A stretch of 64,000 bases of DNA. Source: an uncultured Draconibacterium sp. Lineage in GTDB: Bacteria; Bacteroidota; Bacteroidia; Bacteroidales; Prolixibacteraceae. Below, piece by piece: positions 9,455-18,764 of this stretch. The notes under the pieces were generated by a model. That model searched no databases. It was not told where the DNA came from and saw only the letters and a list, made by a program, of their open reading frames with translations. Location: contig NZ_CAJXTC010000003.1 of the NCBI RefSeq assembly GCF_913060805.1, positions 171,819 to 235,818 on the forward strand. Direction: 5' to 3'. Position numbers and translations under genes: made by a program. Position 1 is the stretch's first letter. Each line of letters starts with the position of its first letter.

Positions 9455-9520
9455 GTCTTCGACTTCGCTCAGACTGACATTTGGATTAGCGAAAAAAAAG
9501 CTACATAAAATTGATAAATA

Positions 9521-9555
9521 AAAAATCCCGGACCTTTCGAGTCCGGGATTTTTTT
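9521..9555. terminator. Bidirectional Rho-independent terminator
   Basis: AATCCCGGAC (9524-9533) pairs perfectly with GTCCGGGATT (9541-9550) around a 7-base loop, with an A-run before and a T-run after. It serves fabD (+) and the convergent response regulator gene (-). Confidence 0.9.
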
Positions 9556-9573
9556 ATGCTATTAAAAGTCTGA

Positions 9574-10932
9574 TTAATCCATGTGTTTTTGAAGCATCCG
9601 GTAAATGGTGGATTTTCCGATTCCTAATTTCGATGCTACCAGGCGTACATTCTGATTGTATTTATTCAAAAAGAATTTTACGATTTCGTTGTTATATTCC
9701 TCCAGCGTTTTTTCCTGGGCAAGCAGGTTCTGCACACTTTCATCAACGTTCATATTCAGGTGGCTGGCTTTTATCACATCGCGGCTACACATTACGCATG
9801 CCAGCTCCATAATTGCTTTCAGCTCCCTGATATTACCGGGGTAGTGGTAGTTTGATAACATTTGTTTTGCTTCCGATGAAAGTGTTTTGGGCTCCATGTC
9901 ATTTTCGCGGCAAAACTCATCAACAAAAAACTTGGCCAGTAAAATTTTATCGTTTCCACGTTGGCGCAACGGTGGAATTTCAATCGGCAAACCAAGCAAA
10001 CGATAATAAAGGTCTTGTCGGAACTGGTCGTCGCCCGACAAAGTAGCCAGATTTTTATGCGTTGCCGAAATAATGCGTACATCAAGTGGTATTACATCGT
10101 GTCCTCCCAGGCGTACTAACTCGCGTTCCTGTAAAACGCGTAACAGCTTTGCCTGAAGATTTAAGTTCAGGTCAGCAATTTCGTCGAGGAAAAGTGTACC
10201 TCCGTTCGCGGCTTCAAATTTTCCGATCTTTTGGAAATCGGCGCCTGTAAAAGCGCCTTTTTCGTGCCCGAACAATTCGCTCTCAATCAGTCCGTCGGGG
10301 ATGGCCGACACGTTTACAGCTATAAACGGTTTGGCACTTCGTTTCGAGTTGTAGTGAATTCCTTTGGCAACCAGTTCTTTACCGGTTCCTGTTTCCCCGG
10401 AAATGGATACCGAAATATTCGTTTGAGTTGCTTTGTTCATTAACTCAAAAACGTGCTCAATTTCGCGGCTGTTACCTTTAATAAGGTTTTTGAAATTGTA
10501 TTTTTCAGCAACAGCTTCTTTTAGGTTCGTATTTTCCGTTTGAAGCTGATCTGTTCTGTAAATATTTCGGATAATGTTGCTTAGCTTTTCCCGGGTGTCG
10601 GGAGCTTTCATAATGTAATCGTAGGCTCCGTTTTTCATCAGCTCGATAGCTGTCGAAATATCGTCTTGTGCTGAAATTACGATTACATGGGTATTCGGAA
10701 TCTTCTCCTGAATTTTGGCCAGCACTTCTTTCCCTGTCATATCGGGAAGTGTGTAGTCAAGCGTTACCACATCAGGCTTTTCGCTCATTGCGTTAATGAA
10801 GTCTGTCCCGTTGTGAAACACTTTTACCTGTAATTGATCATCTAAAAGCTGCTTTTTAAGCACCCTGGCATAAAGCACATTGTCTTCCACAATGTACACT
10901 TTGTAGTTGTTTTTGAGTTTTTGGTTGGCCAT
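9574..10932 (-). CDS. Sigma-54-dependent response regulator (NtrC family)
   Basis: 452 residues with three domains. The receiver (1-125) has the acidic pocket E16/D17, phosphoacceptor Asp59 in VVTLDYTLPD and Lys109. The AAA+ sigma-54 activation domain (~150-385) has Walker A GETGTGKE, the sigma-54-contacting GAFTGA loop and Walker B GGTLFLDEI. The Fis-type DNA-binding helix-turn-helix (VRLVASKLGIGKSTIYRMLQ) is C-terminal. It should activate sigma-54 promoters after phosphorylation by an unlinked histidine kinase, as no kinase is adjacent. Target genes cannot be deduced from context. It converges on fabD and shares its terminator. Confidence 0.93.
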   Translation of the reverse strand: MANQKLKNNYKVYIVEDNVLYARVLKKQLLDDQLQVKVFHNGTDFINAMSEKPDVVTLDYTLPDMTGKEVLAKIQEKIPNTHVIVISAQDDISTAIELMKNGAYDYIMKAPDTREKLSNIIRNIYRTDQLQTENTNLKEAVAEKYNFKNLIKGNSREIEHVFELMNKATQTNISVSISGETGTGKELVAKGIHYNSKRSAKPFIAVNVSAIPDGLIESELFGHEKGAFTGADFQKIGKFEAANGGTLFLDEIADLNLNLQAKLLRVLQERELVRLGGHDVIPLDVRIISATHKNLATLSGDDQFRQDLYYRLLGLPIEIPPLRQRGNDKILLAKFFVDEFCRENDMEPKTLSSEAKQMLSNYHYPGNIRELKAIMELACVMCSRDVIKASHLNMNVDESVQNLLAQEKTLEEYNNEIVKFFLNKYNQNVRLVASKLGIGKSTIYRMLQKHMD

Positions 10933-11337
10933 TTTCTTTTATTTAGAGTTCTTAAAAATAATGAAATGTGATGATCTATCAAATAAAATGTCCAAATATT
11001 GGAAAATAATCACGAGAGATTCCCATTTTTAAATTATTTGTCCCGATTTTCCTTGATTTTACAGGGATTTGTAAGTTTTACCACTTATGTTTTTGCGTGC
11101 CAAAATTTCACTGCCTATCGAATTCTTTATTCATTTCTGCAGTATTTTATTAAAAATGGCCTTCCTGTTTTGTAGCCCGCTTTCATTTTGGCATCGTTAT
11201 TTCGAAAAATCTAAATTCATTTTTTGTGATCGTTACAGATGGCATGTATAAAATGTTGGAATTTTAAAAGAGGAATGGCAGGTGTAATTGAAAATGTATT
11301 GTTAAATTTAAACAAACGAATTTCAAAAAAAGAAAGA
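10933..11337. other. Divergent intergenic region without recognised genes
   Basis: About 400 AT-rich bases separate the response regulator (-) from the flavin reductase-rubredoxin gene (+), so both promoters must lie here. I see no ORF with coding character, no clear TAnnTTTG box close to 11338 and no strong hairpin. An in-frame ATG at 11239 could extend the downstream gene by 33 residues, but the extension ([12 protein letters not shown]...) looks unlike family N-termini. Confidence 0.5.
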
Positions 11338-12084
11338 ATGAATTATTCCGCATTTCACAAACTAAGTTATGGCTTGTATTTAATTGCTACCGAATTGAAC
11401 GGCGAAAAGGCCGGGTACATCGGAAACACAGCTTTTCAGATTACTGCCGAGCCATCGAAAATTGCCATAAGTTGTAATAAAAATAACTACTCCGCCCAAA
11501 AGATTATTGACAGTAAAAAATTCTCGATCTCTGTGCTGAAGAAGGAAGTTGACACTTCGCTGATCGGAAAGTTCGGGTTTATGTCGGGAGCCGATATTGA
11601 TAAATTCCAGGGAGTTGAAACCATTACTGCAAAAACCGGTGCTCCAATTGTTGTTGATTCATCGGTAGCGTGGTTCGATTGCAAGGTGATTGATTACGCC
11701 GATGTAGGCTCGCACTATTTAATTACTGCTGAAGTGGTTGACGGCGATAAACTATCGGATGAAGAGCCGCTGACTTACGCGTATTATCATGCCAAGTATA
11801 AAATGCGTTCACCGAAAAATGCGCCTACTTATATTGATAAAGATAAGTTGGAGGATGAGCCCGAACCGGTCGTTTATGATGAGGTGGTTGAAGAGACAGA
11901 GGAAGCTAAAAAAACGGAAAGTGAAGATGGAGTGTATTCGTGTAATATTTGTGGTTTTCAGTACGATCCTGAAGAAGGAGATCCTGCACTTGGAATACCT
12001 CCGGGAACGCCTTTTGAAGACTTGCCTGACGATTGGAAATGTCCGATCTGCAATGCTTCAAAAGACGATTTTACGAAGGTTTAA
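11338..12084 (+). CDS. Flavin reductase-rubredoxin fusion (high-molecular-weight rubredoxin-like)
   Basis: 248 residues from the ATG of [19 protein letters not shown], the usual family start. Residues ~1-165 form an FMN-binding flavin-reductase-like domain ([22 protein letters not shown]). An acidic linker follows ([15 protein letters not shown]), then a C-terminal rubredoxin of ~50 residues with both CxxC iron ligands ([13 protein letters not shown] and CPICNAS). Such fusions pass electrons from NAD(P)H to oxygen- or peroxide-reducing partners such as flavodiiron proteins or rubrerythrins, typical of oxidative-stress defence in anaerobes or microaerophiles. The physiological partner here is not encoded next door. 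It converges on the CDGSH iron-sulfur gene with a 14-base gap. Confidence 0.88.
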   Translation: MNYSAFHKLSYGLYLIATELNGEKAGYIGNTAFQITAEPSKIAISCNKNNYSAQKIIDSKKFSISVLKKEVDTSLIGKFGFMSGADIDKFQGVETITAKTGAPIVVDSSVAWFDCKVIDYADVGSHYLITAEVVDGDKLSDEEPLTYAYYHAKYKMRSPKNAPTYIDKDKLEDEPEPVVYDEVVEETEEAKKTESEDGVYSCNICGFQYDPEEGDPALGIPPGTPFEDLPDDWKCPICNASKDDFTKV

Positions 12085-12098
12085 TAAGCTGTTAAACG

Positions 12099-12335
12099 CT
12101 ATAACGTTCGGTGAGTGCCATCGCAAAATGGTTTATTTTTGGAGTGTTTGCATTGACAAAGCCAAACTTCCTTTTTCTCATCGATATCGAATGGCAGTGG
12201 AGTAAATTCCGTTCCCTGGTGCGATCCGTCGCAAAAGGGTTGGTTTTTACTTCGTCCACAGGCGCACCAATAATAGGTGCCCGGTTCAAGCGTTAGTGCT
12301 TTTGGTGCTTTTTCAGCTATTACAGGTTTCTTCAT
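12099..12335 (-). CDS. Tandem CDGSH iron-sulfur domain protein
   Basis: Small 78-residue soluble protein made of two CDGSH-type [2Fe-2S] motifs: [16 protein letters not shown] (~24-39) and [16 protein letters not shown] (~59-74). Each supplies the 3-Cys/1-His ligand set. Family members are redox-active cluster-transfer or electron-transfer proteins related to mitoNEET. The first motif is preceded by the usual GTYYWCACG strand. No membrane anchor is present. Its placement tail-to-tail with the rubredoxin fusion gives a small redox neighbourhood, but the genes are on opposite strands, so co-regulation is not shown. Confidence 0.88.
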   Translation of the reverse strand: MKKPVIAEKAPKALTLEPGTYYWCACGRSKNQPFCDGSHQGTEFTPLPFDIDEKKEVWLCQCKHSKNKPFCDGTHRTL

Positions 12336-12452
12336 ACATTAAAATTTTTGTTATCATTGGCACCGGATTGAATTTATTCCAAAAAGAAACTTCTTTGAAC
12401 GAATTCAATTTTGTGCTCAGTTTTTTGTTTTACGTTCAATAAATATACAAAT

Positions 12453-13565
12453 ATGTTGCGTAATATTTTGTTTAGTTGCCTCTTTATTTTTCTATGTGTA
12501 ACCGCGGTATCGGCGCAGGAAAAACAGCTGTTTTATGTAGGAACTTTTACTTCGGAAGGCTCGGAAGGAATTAACTACTGCAGTTTAGATACCGAAACCG
12601 GAGACATTGATTTGCTCACCACTTTTAAGGGAATTGATAATCCATCGTTTTTGCGTTTAGGCCCCGATAAGGAGTTTTTGTATGCCGTTTCGCGCACCAC
12701 GCCTGAGGTTGAACCGTCGGGAGGATATGTGGTGGCGTACAAGTTGGATGAATTTGGAGGACTGCACTTTCTGAATAAACAAATTGCAAACGGGAGCGGA
12801 CCTTGTCATGTTGATGTTTCACCCGACAGAAAATATGTGGCAATTGCAACGTATGGAGGAGGAACCACTTCGATTTATCCGGTGAATGAAGATGGCAGTC
12901 TTGAAAAAGCACTCACAGTTGTGCGAAACTCCGGAAAAAGTGTGCATCCGAATCAAACGCAACCACACGCGCACTCGATAAAATTTTCGGCAAAAGAACC
13001 GAGCATTTTTAGTGCCGATCTTGGAACTGACCAGTTAAACATTTTCCATTTCGAGGATGGCAGTTTAGGACGTTACGAACAGGAATTTGTAAAACTGCCG
13101 GCCGGCTCGGGACCGAGGCATTTTGTTTTTCATCCAAGCGAAAATGTAATTTATGTGATAAACGAACTAAACTCCACCATTTCGGCAGTGCGTAAAACGG
13201 GAGAAAAGTGGTCGGTGTTTCAAAATATATCAACCTTGCCAAAAGATTTTGATGGCGAGAGTTATTGCGCCGATATTCATTTCTCGAAAGACGGAAAGTA
13301 CTTGTATGGCTCAAACCGTGGGCACAACTCTATAGCTGTTTTTAAAGTAAAAGCCGATCAGGAATTGACATTTTTAGGAACAGTACCGGTTGAAGGTGAC
13401 TGGCCAAGAAACTTTGGAATTACACCCGATGGAAACTGGATGTTGGTTGCCAATCAACGCAGTCATAATATCACCGTTTTTAAACTCGATGTTGAATCCG
13501 GAATGCCAGAATACAGCGGGAAACAAATAAGTTTGCCGGCTCCGGTTTGTATCGAATTCCGGTAG
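12453..13565 (+). CDS. Exported lactonase-family seven-bladed beta-propeller
   Basis: 370 residues from the ATG of MLRNILFSCLFIFLCVTAVSAQ, which gives a clean signal peptide. The mature part is a YVTN-like propeller related to 6-phosphogluconolactonase (Pgl/YbhE type): FYVGTFTSEGSEGINYCSLD, GPCHVDVSPDRKYVAIATYGGG, HPNQTQPHAHSIKFS, GSGPRHFVFHP and GDWPRNFGITPDGNWMLVANQ, all hallmarks of PF10282. Because it is exported to the periplasm, a cytoplasmic pentose-phosphate role is doubtful, and hydrolysis of another lactone is more likely. It converges on folE with only 3 bases between stops. Confidence 0.85.
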   Translation: MLRNILFSCLFIFLCVTAVSAQEKQLFYVGTFTSEGSEGINYCSLDTETGDIDLLTTFKGIDNPSFLRLGPDKEFLYAVSRTTPEVEPSGGYVVAYKLDEFGGLHFLNKQIANGSGPCHVDVSPDRKYVAIATYGGGTTSIYPVNEDGSLEKALTVVRNSGKSVHPNQTQPHAHSIKFSAKEPSIFSADLGTDQLNIFHFEDGSLGRYEQEFVKLPAGSGPRHFVFHPSENVIYVINELNSTISAVRKTGEKWSVFQNISTLPKDFDGESYCADIHFSKDGKYLYGSNRGHNSIAVFKVKADQELTFLGTVPVEGDWPRNFGITPDGNWMLVANQRSHNITVFKLDVESGMPEYSGKQISLPAPVCIEFR

Positions 13566-13568
13566 TTT

Positions 13569-14192
13569 TTAGCTCAGCTTAGTACTGATCAGTTTTATAA
13601 ATTCTTCGCGCGTAGCTACTTTTTCAAAAGCACCTGTAAAATCCGAAGTGGTTGTAATTGAATGTTGTTTTTGTACACCACGCATTTGCATGCAAAGGTG
13701 TTGTGCTTCAATAACAACGGCAACTCCCAGTGGTTTCAGCGTGTCCTGAATACAATCTTTAATTTGCGTTGTTAGTCGTTCCTGCACTTGCAAGCGACGA
13801 GCAAAAACATCAACAACACGTGCAATTTTACTTAACCCGGTAATGGTTCCGTTGGGAATGTAGGCAACATGCGCTTTTCCGATAAACGGAAGCATGTGGT
13901 GTTCGCACATCGAATAAATCTCAATATCTTTTACGATAACCATTTGGCGGTAGTCCTCTTTAAACATGGCCGAGGTTAAGATTTCAACAGGATCCATTTG
14001 GTAACCCTGCAACAGAAACTGCATGGCTTTTGCCACTCTTTCCGGCGTTTTGTCGAGCCCCTCGCGCGATGGATCTTCGCCAACTATCTGCAAAATCTCC
14101 TTGTAATGCCCTGAAAGTTGTTCGGTTGCTTCTTCGTTGTATAAATCAGTTCGCTGGTATCCGTTTGAGTTATTATTCTTTAATGAACACAT
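13569..14192 (-). CDS. folE: GTP cyclohydrolase I
   Basis: Converts GTP to 7,8-dihydroneopterin triphosphate, the first step of folate (and possibly queuosine or pterin) synthesis, as a cytoplasmic homodecamer. 207 residues. Zinc and catalytic motifs are intact: [43 protein letters not shown], and [15 protein letters not shown] with the second cysteine ligand. The N-terminal ~20 residues ([15 protein letters not shown]) are variable, so the start could be a few codons further in. It is monocistronic and converges on the lactonase gene. Confidence 0.95.
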   Translation of the reverse strand: MCSLKNNNSNGYQRTDLYNEEATEQLSGHYKEILQIVGEDPSREGLDKTPERVAKAMQFLLQGYQMDPVEILTSAMFKEDYRQMVIVKDIEIYSMCEHHMLPFIGKAHVAYIPNGTITGLSKIARVVDVFARRLQVQERLTTQIKDCIQDTLKPLGVAVVIEAQHLCMQMRGVQKQHSITTTSDFTGAFEKVATREEFIKLISTKLS

Positions 14193-14378
14193 TGTTGTTA
14201 GAATTTTAATCCATACAAAGATTAACTTTTTTTTATAAAATCAGTATGAATGAATAGATGGATTTGATAAGGAGTGAGACGATGACTTGTGATAAAAGCA
14301 AGGATGAAATACAGATGTAGTGTGATAACAGACATTGATTTGAAACGTATCGGAGACGGAAAATACAAAATCTAATTT

Positions 14379-15065
14379 ATGGAAATTTTGATTGTAGCAG
14401 CCACTACAATGGAAATAAAACTGATTGTTGATGAGCTGGAAAAAGTAGAGGAAGAAAGTCACTTTGTAAAAACTTACCGATTTGGAGACTTCAATATTGA
14501 TATTTTGGTATCAGGAATTGGAAGTTCGTTTGCCACTTTTCATTTAACAAACGCACTTCGCGAGAAAAAATACGATGCCGTAATTAATATTGGTTTGGCC
14601 GGAAGCCTTACACAGGAGCTTAAAATTGGTGAGGTTGTGAACGTAGTTAGCGAAGAATTTGCTGATTTGGGTATTGAGAAACAGCATGAATTTCTTACGT
14701 TATTCGAATCGGGATATATTGGAATAAACGATTTCCCGTTTGAAAACGGTTTGTTGAAAGCAAGTAATTCAAACGGTTGGATAAAGTTGAAAAAAGTAAA
14801 AGGAGTTACCACTAATAAAAGTTACGGACGCGATACCAGTATTGCCGAAATGCGCGAAAAATTTACCGCACATGTAGAGTCGATGGAAGGTGCAGCAGTA
14901 TTTTATGTTTGCAATTGGATGGGGGTAAAATGCTACGAAATACGATCGATATCGAATTATGTAGAACCCCGCGACTCGGCAGAATGGAATATTCCTTTGG
15001 CACTTGAACGCCTGAAAGAAGCTTTGTCAGTCATCTTAAAACAAGTACCTGCACCTGTGGGTTAA
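14379..15065 (+). CDS. mqnB: Futalosine hydrolase
   Basis: 228-residue nucleoside-phosphorylase-fold enzyme that releases hypoxanthine from futalosine in the alternative menaquinone pathway. The N-terminus MEILIVAATTMEIKLI, GIGSSFATFHL, INIGLAGSLTQELKIGEVV and the acidic VESMEGAAVFYVCN segment are typical of the family. No other mqn gene is adjacent, which is common in Bacteroidota. Presence of mqnB implies that the organism makes menaquinone by the futalosine rather than the classical route. An MTA/SAH nucleosidase is the nearest alternative, but the sequence fits MqnB better. Confidence 0.85.
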   Translation: MEILIVAATTMEIKLIVDELEKVEEESHFVKTYRFGDFNIDILVSGIGSSFATFHLTNALREKKYDAVINIGLAGSLTQELKIGEVVNVVSEEFADLGIEKQHEFLTLFESGYIGINDFPFENGLLKASNSNGWIKLKKVKGVTTNKSYGRDTSIAEMREKFTAHVESMEGAAVFYVCNWMGVKCYEIRSISNYVEPRDSAEWNIPLALERLKEALSVILKQVPAPVG

Positions 15066-15323
15066 GTTCGTTCTACACCCTTAATTTTTAAGTATAGCTG
15101 ACATAAATCTCGGTCTATTCTCCCAAAGTGTTAAATTATAGTAGGAAAAGCAACCATTTTTACTCCGGATGCATCTGTTTATGTACAATTTTTTGGCAAT
15201 TCAAAAAAGTTAAATTTATTTTGCGTTGCGTACAATAAAAACCAAAGTGGCTGGTTCTTTATTACAAAAGCCACATTTTTCAGAAAACAGAGTTTTTGCT
15301 GTACCAAACGAAACCGCTTTAAA

Positions 15324-16289
15324 ATGATAGTTGTAACAGGAGCAGCCGGGTTTATCGGAAGTTATTTAGTAGGAAAACTCAATCAGGCAGGATACAAAGA
15401 CCTTATTTTGGTTGACAAGTTCGATGACCCCTGGAAAGATTTAAATCTTCTGAAAAAAGATTACCGCGAGTACATTGATCGGGATGAGTTTTTTAAATGG
15501 TTAATTAAAAATGCACAGGACGTGGATTTTATTTTTCATTTAGGGGCGCGTACCGATACAGTGGGGCAGGAGCCGGAGCTCTATCAGCAACTCAACTTAA
15601 TATATTCACAACGTCTTTGGAATATTTGTTCCGAAATTCAGGTACCACTTCTTTACGCATCGTCGGCCGCTACTTATGGTAACGGCGAAGATGGTTTTTC
15701 TGATGAGCATCAAAAAATTCGGGATTTGCGACCGCTTAATTTATACGGTTGGTCGAAACACGATTTTGATGTGTGGGCGCTGAAACAGTTTCGCACACCT
15801 CCGTTTTGGGCGGGTATGAAATTTTTTAATGTTTACGGACCAAACGAATACCACAAAGGCCGAATGGCTTCGGTGGTGTTACACGCTTATAAAACCATAA
15901 AAGAAACAGGGCACATGCAGTTGTTCCGCTCGCATCATAAAGCGTATAAAGACGGTGAACAAAGCCGCGACTTTATTTATGTGGAAGACATTGCCGATGT
16001 GATGATGTATTTTATGGAGAACCAGGATAATTCGGGAATTTATAATGTAGGTACCGGAAAAGCCCGTTCTTTTCTCGACCTTACCAAAGCTGTGTTTAGC
16101 AGTATGAATATAAATCCGGATATCTCGTTTATAGATACACCCGTTGATTTGCGCGGAAGGTACCAGTATTTTACCGAGGCGGAAATGCAGAAATTGCGCG
16201 ATGCCGGTTACAAAAAACCTTTTGTTGAATTAGAGGAAGGCGTTAGCGAGTACGTTAATAAATACCTGATGGCGGAAGCCTGTTTTTAA
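15324..16289 (+). CDS. hldD: ADP-L-glycero-D-manno-heptose 6-epimerase
   Basis: 321-residue extended short-chain dehydrogenase. The N-terminal TGAAGFIGSYL is the NADP-binding glycine motif. FHLGARTDT, the SSAATYGNGEDGF segment with the catalytic Ser/Thr, and YGWSKHDFD (the YxxxK motif) follow, with the family signature FFNVYGPNEYHKGRMASVV. It epimerises ADP-D-glycero- to ADP-L-glycero-manno-heptose for the LPS inner core. It is preceded by 258 bases without a gene and followed by the yhhN-like gene 55 bases on, so the two may be cotranscribed. Confidence 0.93.
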   Translation: MIVVTGAAGFIGSYLVGKLNQAGYKDLILVDKFDDPWKDLNLLKKDYREYIDRDEFFKWLIKNAQDVDFIFHLGARTDTVGQEPELYQQLNLIYSQRLWNICSEIQVPLLYASSAATYGNGEDGFSDEHQKIRDLRPLNLYGWSKHDFDVWALKQFRTPPFWAGMKFFNVYGPNEYHKGRMASVVLHAYKTIKETGHMQLFRSHHKAYKDGEQSRDFIYVEDIADVMMYFMENQDNSGIYNVGTGKARSFLDLTKAVFSSMNINPDISFIDTPVDLRGRYQYFTEAEMQKLRDAGYKKPFVELEEGVSEYVNKYLMAEACF

Positions 16290-16344
16290 ATTCCGGTTTC
16301 GTTTTTTACCCGAATAATTTTAATTTTACCTCAAACAGCGATTG

Positions 16345-17022
16345 ATGAAAAAGATTTTTCTTCACCTTCTTTTTGTGGTAATTGTAGTAGCCGATTTAAT
16401 TGGCGAGTATTTACAGAATCCCCAAATCGATCATATTGCAAAGCCTTTACTTTTAATCTGGATTGCGGGTTACTTCTTTTTGCACTCAAAGAACATCGAT
16501 AAAAAGGTGCTGCAGCTCGTCGGAGCAGGATTTCTTTTTTCGTGGATTGGCGACTTGCTGATGATGTTTGCTGCTGATTTTACCTGGTTTGTTTTAGGGA
16601 TTGCGTCGTTTTTGGTGGCGCAGGTATTCTATATTTTCCTGTTTTTGCGCACCATCGATCTTTCGGGGAAAATGCCTTTTTTAAAGAAAAAGCCTATGTG
16701 GCTGATCCCATATCTGGCCTTTGGCTTAATTGTTTATATTGTTCTTTTTCCACAGCTTGATTTAGTGTTGCGTTTTGCCATTTTTGTGTATATGGTTGCT
16801 ATTTTAACCATGTCGGCAATGGCGCTTAACCGCTATGGAAATGGCCACCCGGTAAGTTTTAGCCTTGTGTTTGCGGGCTCGTTGTTTTTTGTTTTGTCCG
16901 ATTCGCTGATTGCAGTCAACCGTTTTCTGGTGGCAATTCCCTTCGAAGGTTTATTTATAATGACAACCTATATTGCTGCCCAGTACTTAATAATGATGGG
17001 ATTATTAAAGCAGTACGAATAA
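16345..17022 (+). CDS. YhhN/TMEM86-family lysoplasmalogenase
   Basis: 225-residue membrane protein from the ATG of MKKIFLHLLF (an in-frame TTG lies three bases before). About seven or eight hydrophobic segments span the whole length. The conserved acidic motifs FSWIGDLLMMF and FVLSDSLIAVNRF match the YhhN/TMEM86 family, whose members hydrolyse the vinyl-ether bond of lysoplasmalogens or related lipids. The role in this organism is inferred only from the family. A weak hairpin follows the stop. Confidence 0.85.
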   Translation: MKKIFLHLLFVVIVVADLIGEYLQNPQIDHIAKPLLLIWIAGYFFLHSKNIDKKVLQLVGAGFLFSWIGDLLMMFAADFTWFVLGIASFLVAQVFYIFLFLRTIDLSGKMPFLKKKPMWLIPYLAFGLIVYIVLFPQLDLVLRFAIFVYMVAILTMSAMALNRYGNGHPVSFSLVFAGSLFFVLSDSLIAVNRFLVAIPFEGLFIMTTYIAAQYLIMMGLLKQYE

Positions 17023-17149
17023 AAAATCCCGACTGATCAGCCGGGGTAAATTGTTTTTCTGAGATTATTACAGTGGATTTTTTTTTATTCTCGATCCCTC
17101 ACTCTGTAGCTACGGTGTACACATAAACTTATTTGAAGCCATTTTAATA

Positions 17150-17400
17150 GCCGGTTTTCAATATGCGGCGCAAGGAGTGCCTCAATTTTAAACCTCGGTA
17201 GCAATTGCGCCTTTTTCTCTTTTGCTTTAATTCCCAGGGCTGCGCTTCCTTCGCTCGCTTACCCTGGGTTAATCGATTACGCACCTTTGGTGCTTTAAGC
17301 CCCGAATGGGGCGACAGTCAATAACCCGGTGCGTGTGGCTGAGTTTACGAAGCCACTTAGCGCCGGGTAGCGGAGCTACAAAAAAATCGTTCGGCGAATA
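17150..17400. repeat. GC-rich structured intergenic element
   Basis: Part of the 627-base gap 17023-17649. The stretch is much richer in GC than its surroundings and full of short self-complementary pieces (CCCAGGG with CCCTGGG, GCACCTTTGGTGC, CCCCGAATGGGG). No convincing ORF is present. It resembles the dispersed non-coding repeats seen in many Bacteroidota genomes, but copy number cannot be checked from one window. Confidence 0.45.
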
Positions 17401-17467
17401 AAATTGATTCGGATTGCCCGATTGTTCCGAACGAAAAATTGTTACCAAAAAATTGAAAATGGGAATT

Positions 17468-17558
17468 CAGCATTTATGTACAACGTAGTCGCACTGAAGG
17501 GAGCTTCCCTCTCAATGGGAGTCAGCTATTAGCTGATTTCTGCGTTACATTAATGCTG
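17468..17558. repeat. Multi-hairpin inverted-repeat element
   Basis: CAGCATT (17468-17474) and its complement AATGCTG (17552-17558) bound a 91-base unit. Inside are GGGAGCTTCCC and the perfect hairpin TCAGCTATTAGCTGA (17522-17536). The arms extend imperfectly on both sides. It could be a miniature inverted-repeat element or a small structured RNA. Confidence 0.45.
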
Positions 17559-17649
17559 TTTTCTCTTGCTAAGGGAAAATGTCGACAGACAAAAGGGTAA
17601 TGTATACAAAAGACACGCTATATTATTTCCGGACAAGCACGGTTTTAGT

Positions 17650-18057
17650 TTACGCAAATATCTTACTGTTTGAAGCTATAATTTTATCGATAAATATTAA
17701 AACCGAAACAGCAATAGTAATTCCGGCAATGCTTAAAGGCAAAGTTCCCAGTTTGCTGAAGAACGAATCGTAACTCTGCGTTAATCCTTGTCCGGCTTCG
17801 GGGAGCAGTTGCCCAATTTGGCTGTCGGCCTGCATGCCGGTGTTGCTTACAACGAAAATGGCTGCCAGTAACATCACAAAAAGTATCGAAATAATCCAGA
17901 AACCTTTTCCAAGTATCCTTTCCGACTTAATTTGTTCGAGTGCACTATCCTCCTCAAAAATCTTATTCATTACCTGCACCGTAAAACCCGATCCTGGTTT
18001 TTCCAGTTCCATGTTTTGCAGGAATGCTTTTAATTTTATGTCTTCCAATTCGTTCAT
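17650..18057 (-). CDS. Small membrane protein, probable anti-sigma partner
   Basis: 135 residues, not recognised as a named family. The N-terminal ~45 residues are soluble and helical (MNELEDIKLKAFLQNMELEKPG). Two membrane helices follow (IISILFVMLLAAIFVV at ~54-70 and LSIAGITIAVSVLIFI at ~107-124) with a periplasmic loop between. Its start overlaps the stop of the ECF sigma gene by 4 bases (ATGA), so they are translationally coupled. In ECF loci this position is usually an anti-sigma factor, but no zinc-binding anti-sigma motif (HxxxCxxC) is visible, so the role is inferred from context only. Confidence 0.65.
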   Translation of the reverse strand: MNELEDIKLKAFLQNMELEKPGSGFTVQVMNKIFEEDSALEQIKSERILGKGFWIISILFVMLLAAIFVVSNTGMQADSQIGQLLPEAGQGLTQSYDSFFSKLGTLPLSIAGITIAVSVLIFIDKIIASNSKIFA

Positions 18058-18620
18058 AATATAGTGTATAATTCATCCTTCATTAATTCATTCAAAATAG
18101 TATAGAGCTTTTTGCGTGCTCTGTAAAGCTTCACTTTTGTATTGCTCTCCGAGAGTTTTGTTACTTTGCTGATCTCTTCGATCGATTGTTCCTCGAAATA
18201 ATACAAAAGTATCAGTGTGTATTCATCTTCCGGTAGTTTATCCATGGCAGCTTTTATGGCTTGCGCCCTGTTTTCTTCCGGTATTCCATCCAGGTTCATT
18301 TCATCAGCTTCGTCGGCAATCTGCACATCGTCGGTTGATGCAAAATGCATTTTTCGTTTCCTGACTTCCGAAATACAATTGTTGTACGTAATGCGGTAAA
18401 GCCAGGTCGAAAATTTTGCAGTGCCTTTAAAGGTGTGCAACGACTTGTAAGCTTTTATAAAAGTCTCCTGCGCCATTTCTTCGGCGTCTTCACGATTTTT
18501 AAGAACTTTCATTGCAATGGAAAAGACAATATCCTGGTATCGCTCAACGATATAAGAATAGTAATTGGTCTGTCCGGCCTTTACTTTTTCGATGTAATAG
18601 ATATCATCTTTCTGCTCCAT
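18054..18620 (-). CDS. ECF-type RNA polymerase sigma factor
   Basis: 188 residues with sigma region 2 (YYSYIVERYQDIVFSIAMKVL, then AEEMAQETFIKAYKSL and FSTWLYRITYNNCISEVRKRK) and region 4 (LPEDEYTLILLYYFEEQSIEEISKVTKLSESNTKVKLYRARKKL, quoted as ends only: LPEDEYTLI and KVKLYRARKKL). Domain architecture is that of group 4 (ECF) factors, which direct RNA polymerase to a stress or envelope regulon. It is first in a two-gene operon with the downstream membrane protein. The divergent DUF6249 gene 378 bases away is a possible target or partner. Confidence 0.92.
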   Translation of the reverse strand: MEQKDDIYYIEKVKAGQTNYYSYIVERYQDIVFSIAMKVLKNREDAEEMAQETFIKAYKSLHTFKGTAKFSTWLYRITYNNCISEVRKRKMHFASTDDVQIADEADEMNLDGIPEENRAQAIKAAMDKLPEDEYTLILLYYFEEQSIEEISKVTKLSESNTKVKLYRARKKLYTILNELMKDELYTIL

Positions 18621-18764
18621 TCGCTCTTTTGACGTAATAATGAATTGCAGGTTACAAGTTACGAAGAAAAAGTTTCTTGCAGATGGCGCGGATTACACAG
18701 ATAATACCTTTTCACCACAATAGGCACAATAGAGATCATTAGTTTTCTGAGAGGGAATTTATTG

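Noticed and set aside
17650..17773. Plus-strand open frame 17579-17773 overlapping the anti-sigma-like gene
   Set aside because: Short, begins beside the hairpin unit and overlaps the better-supported minus-strand gene.
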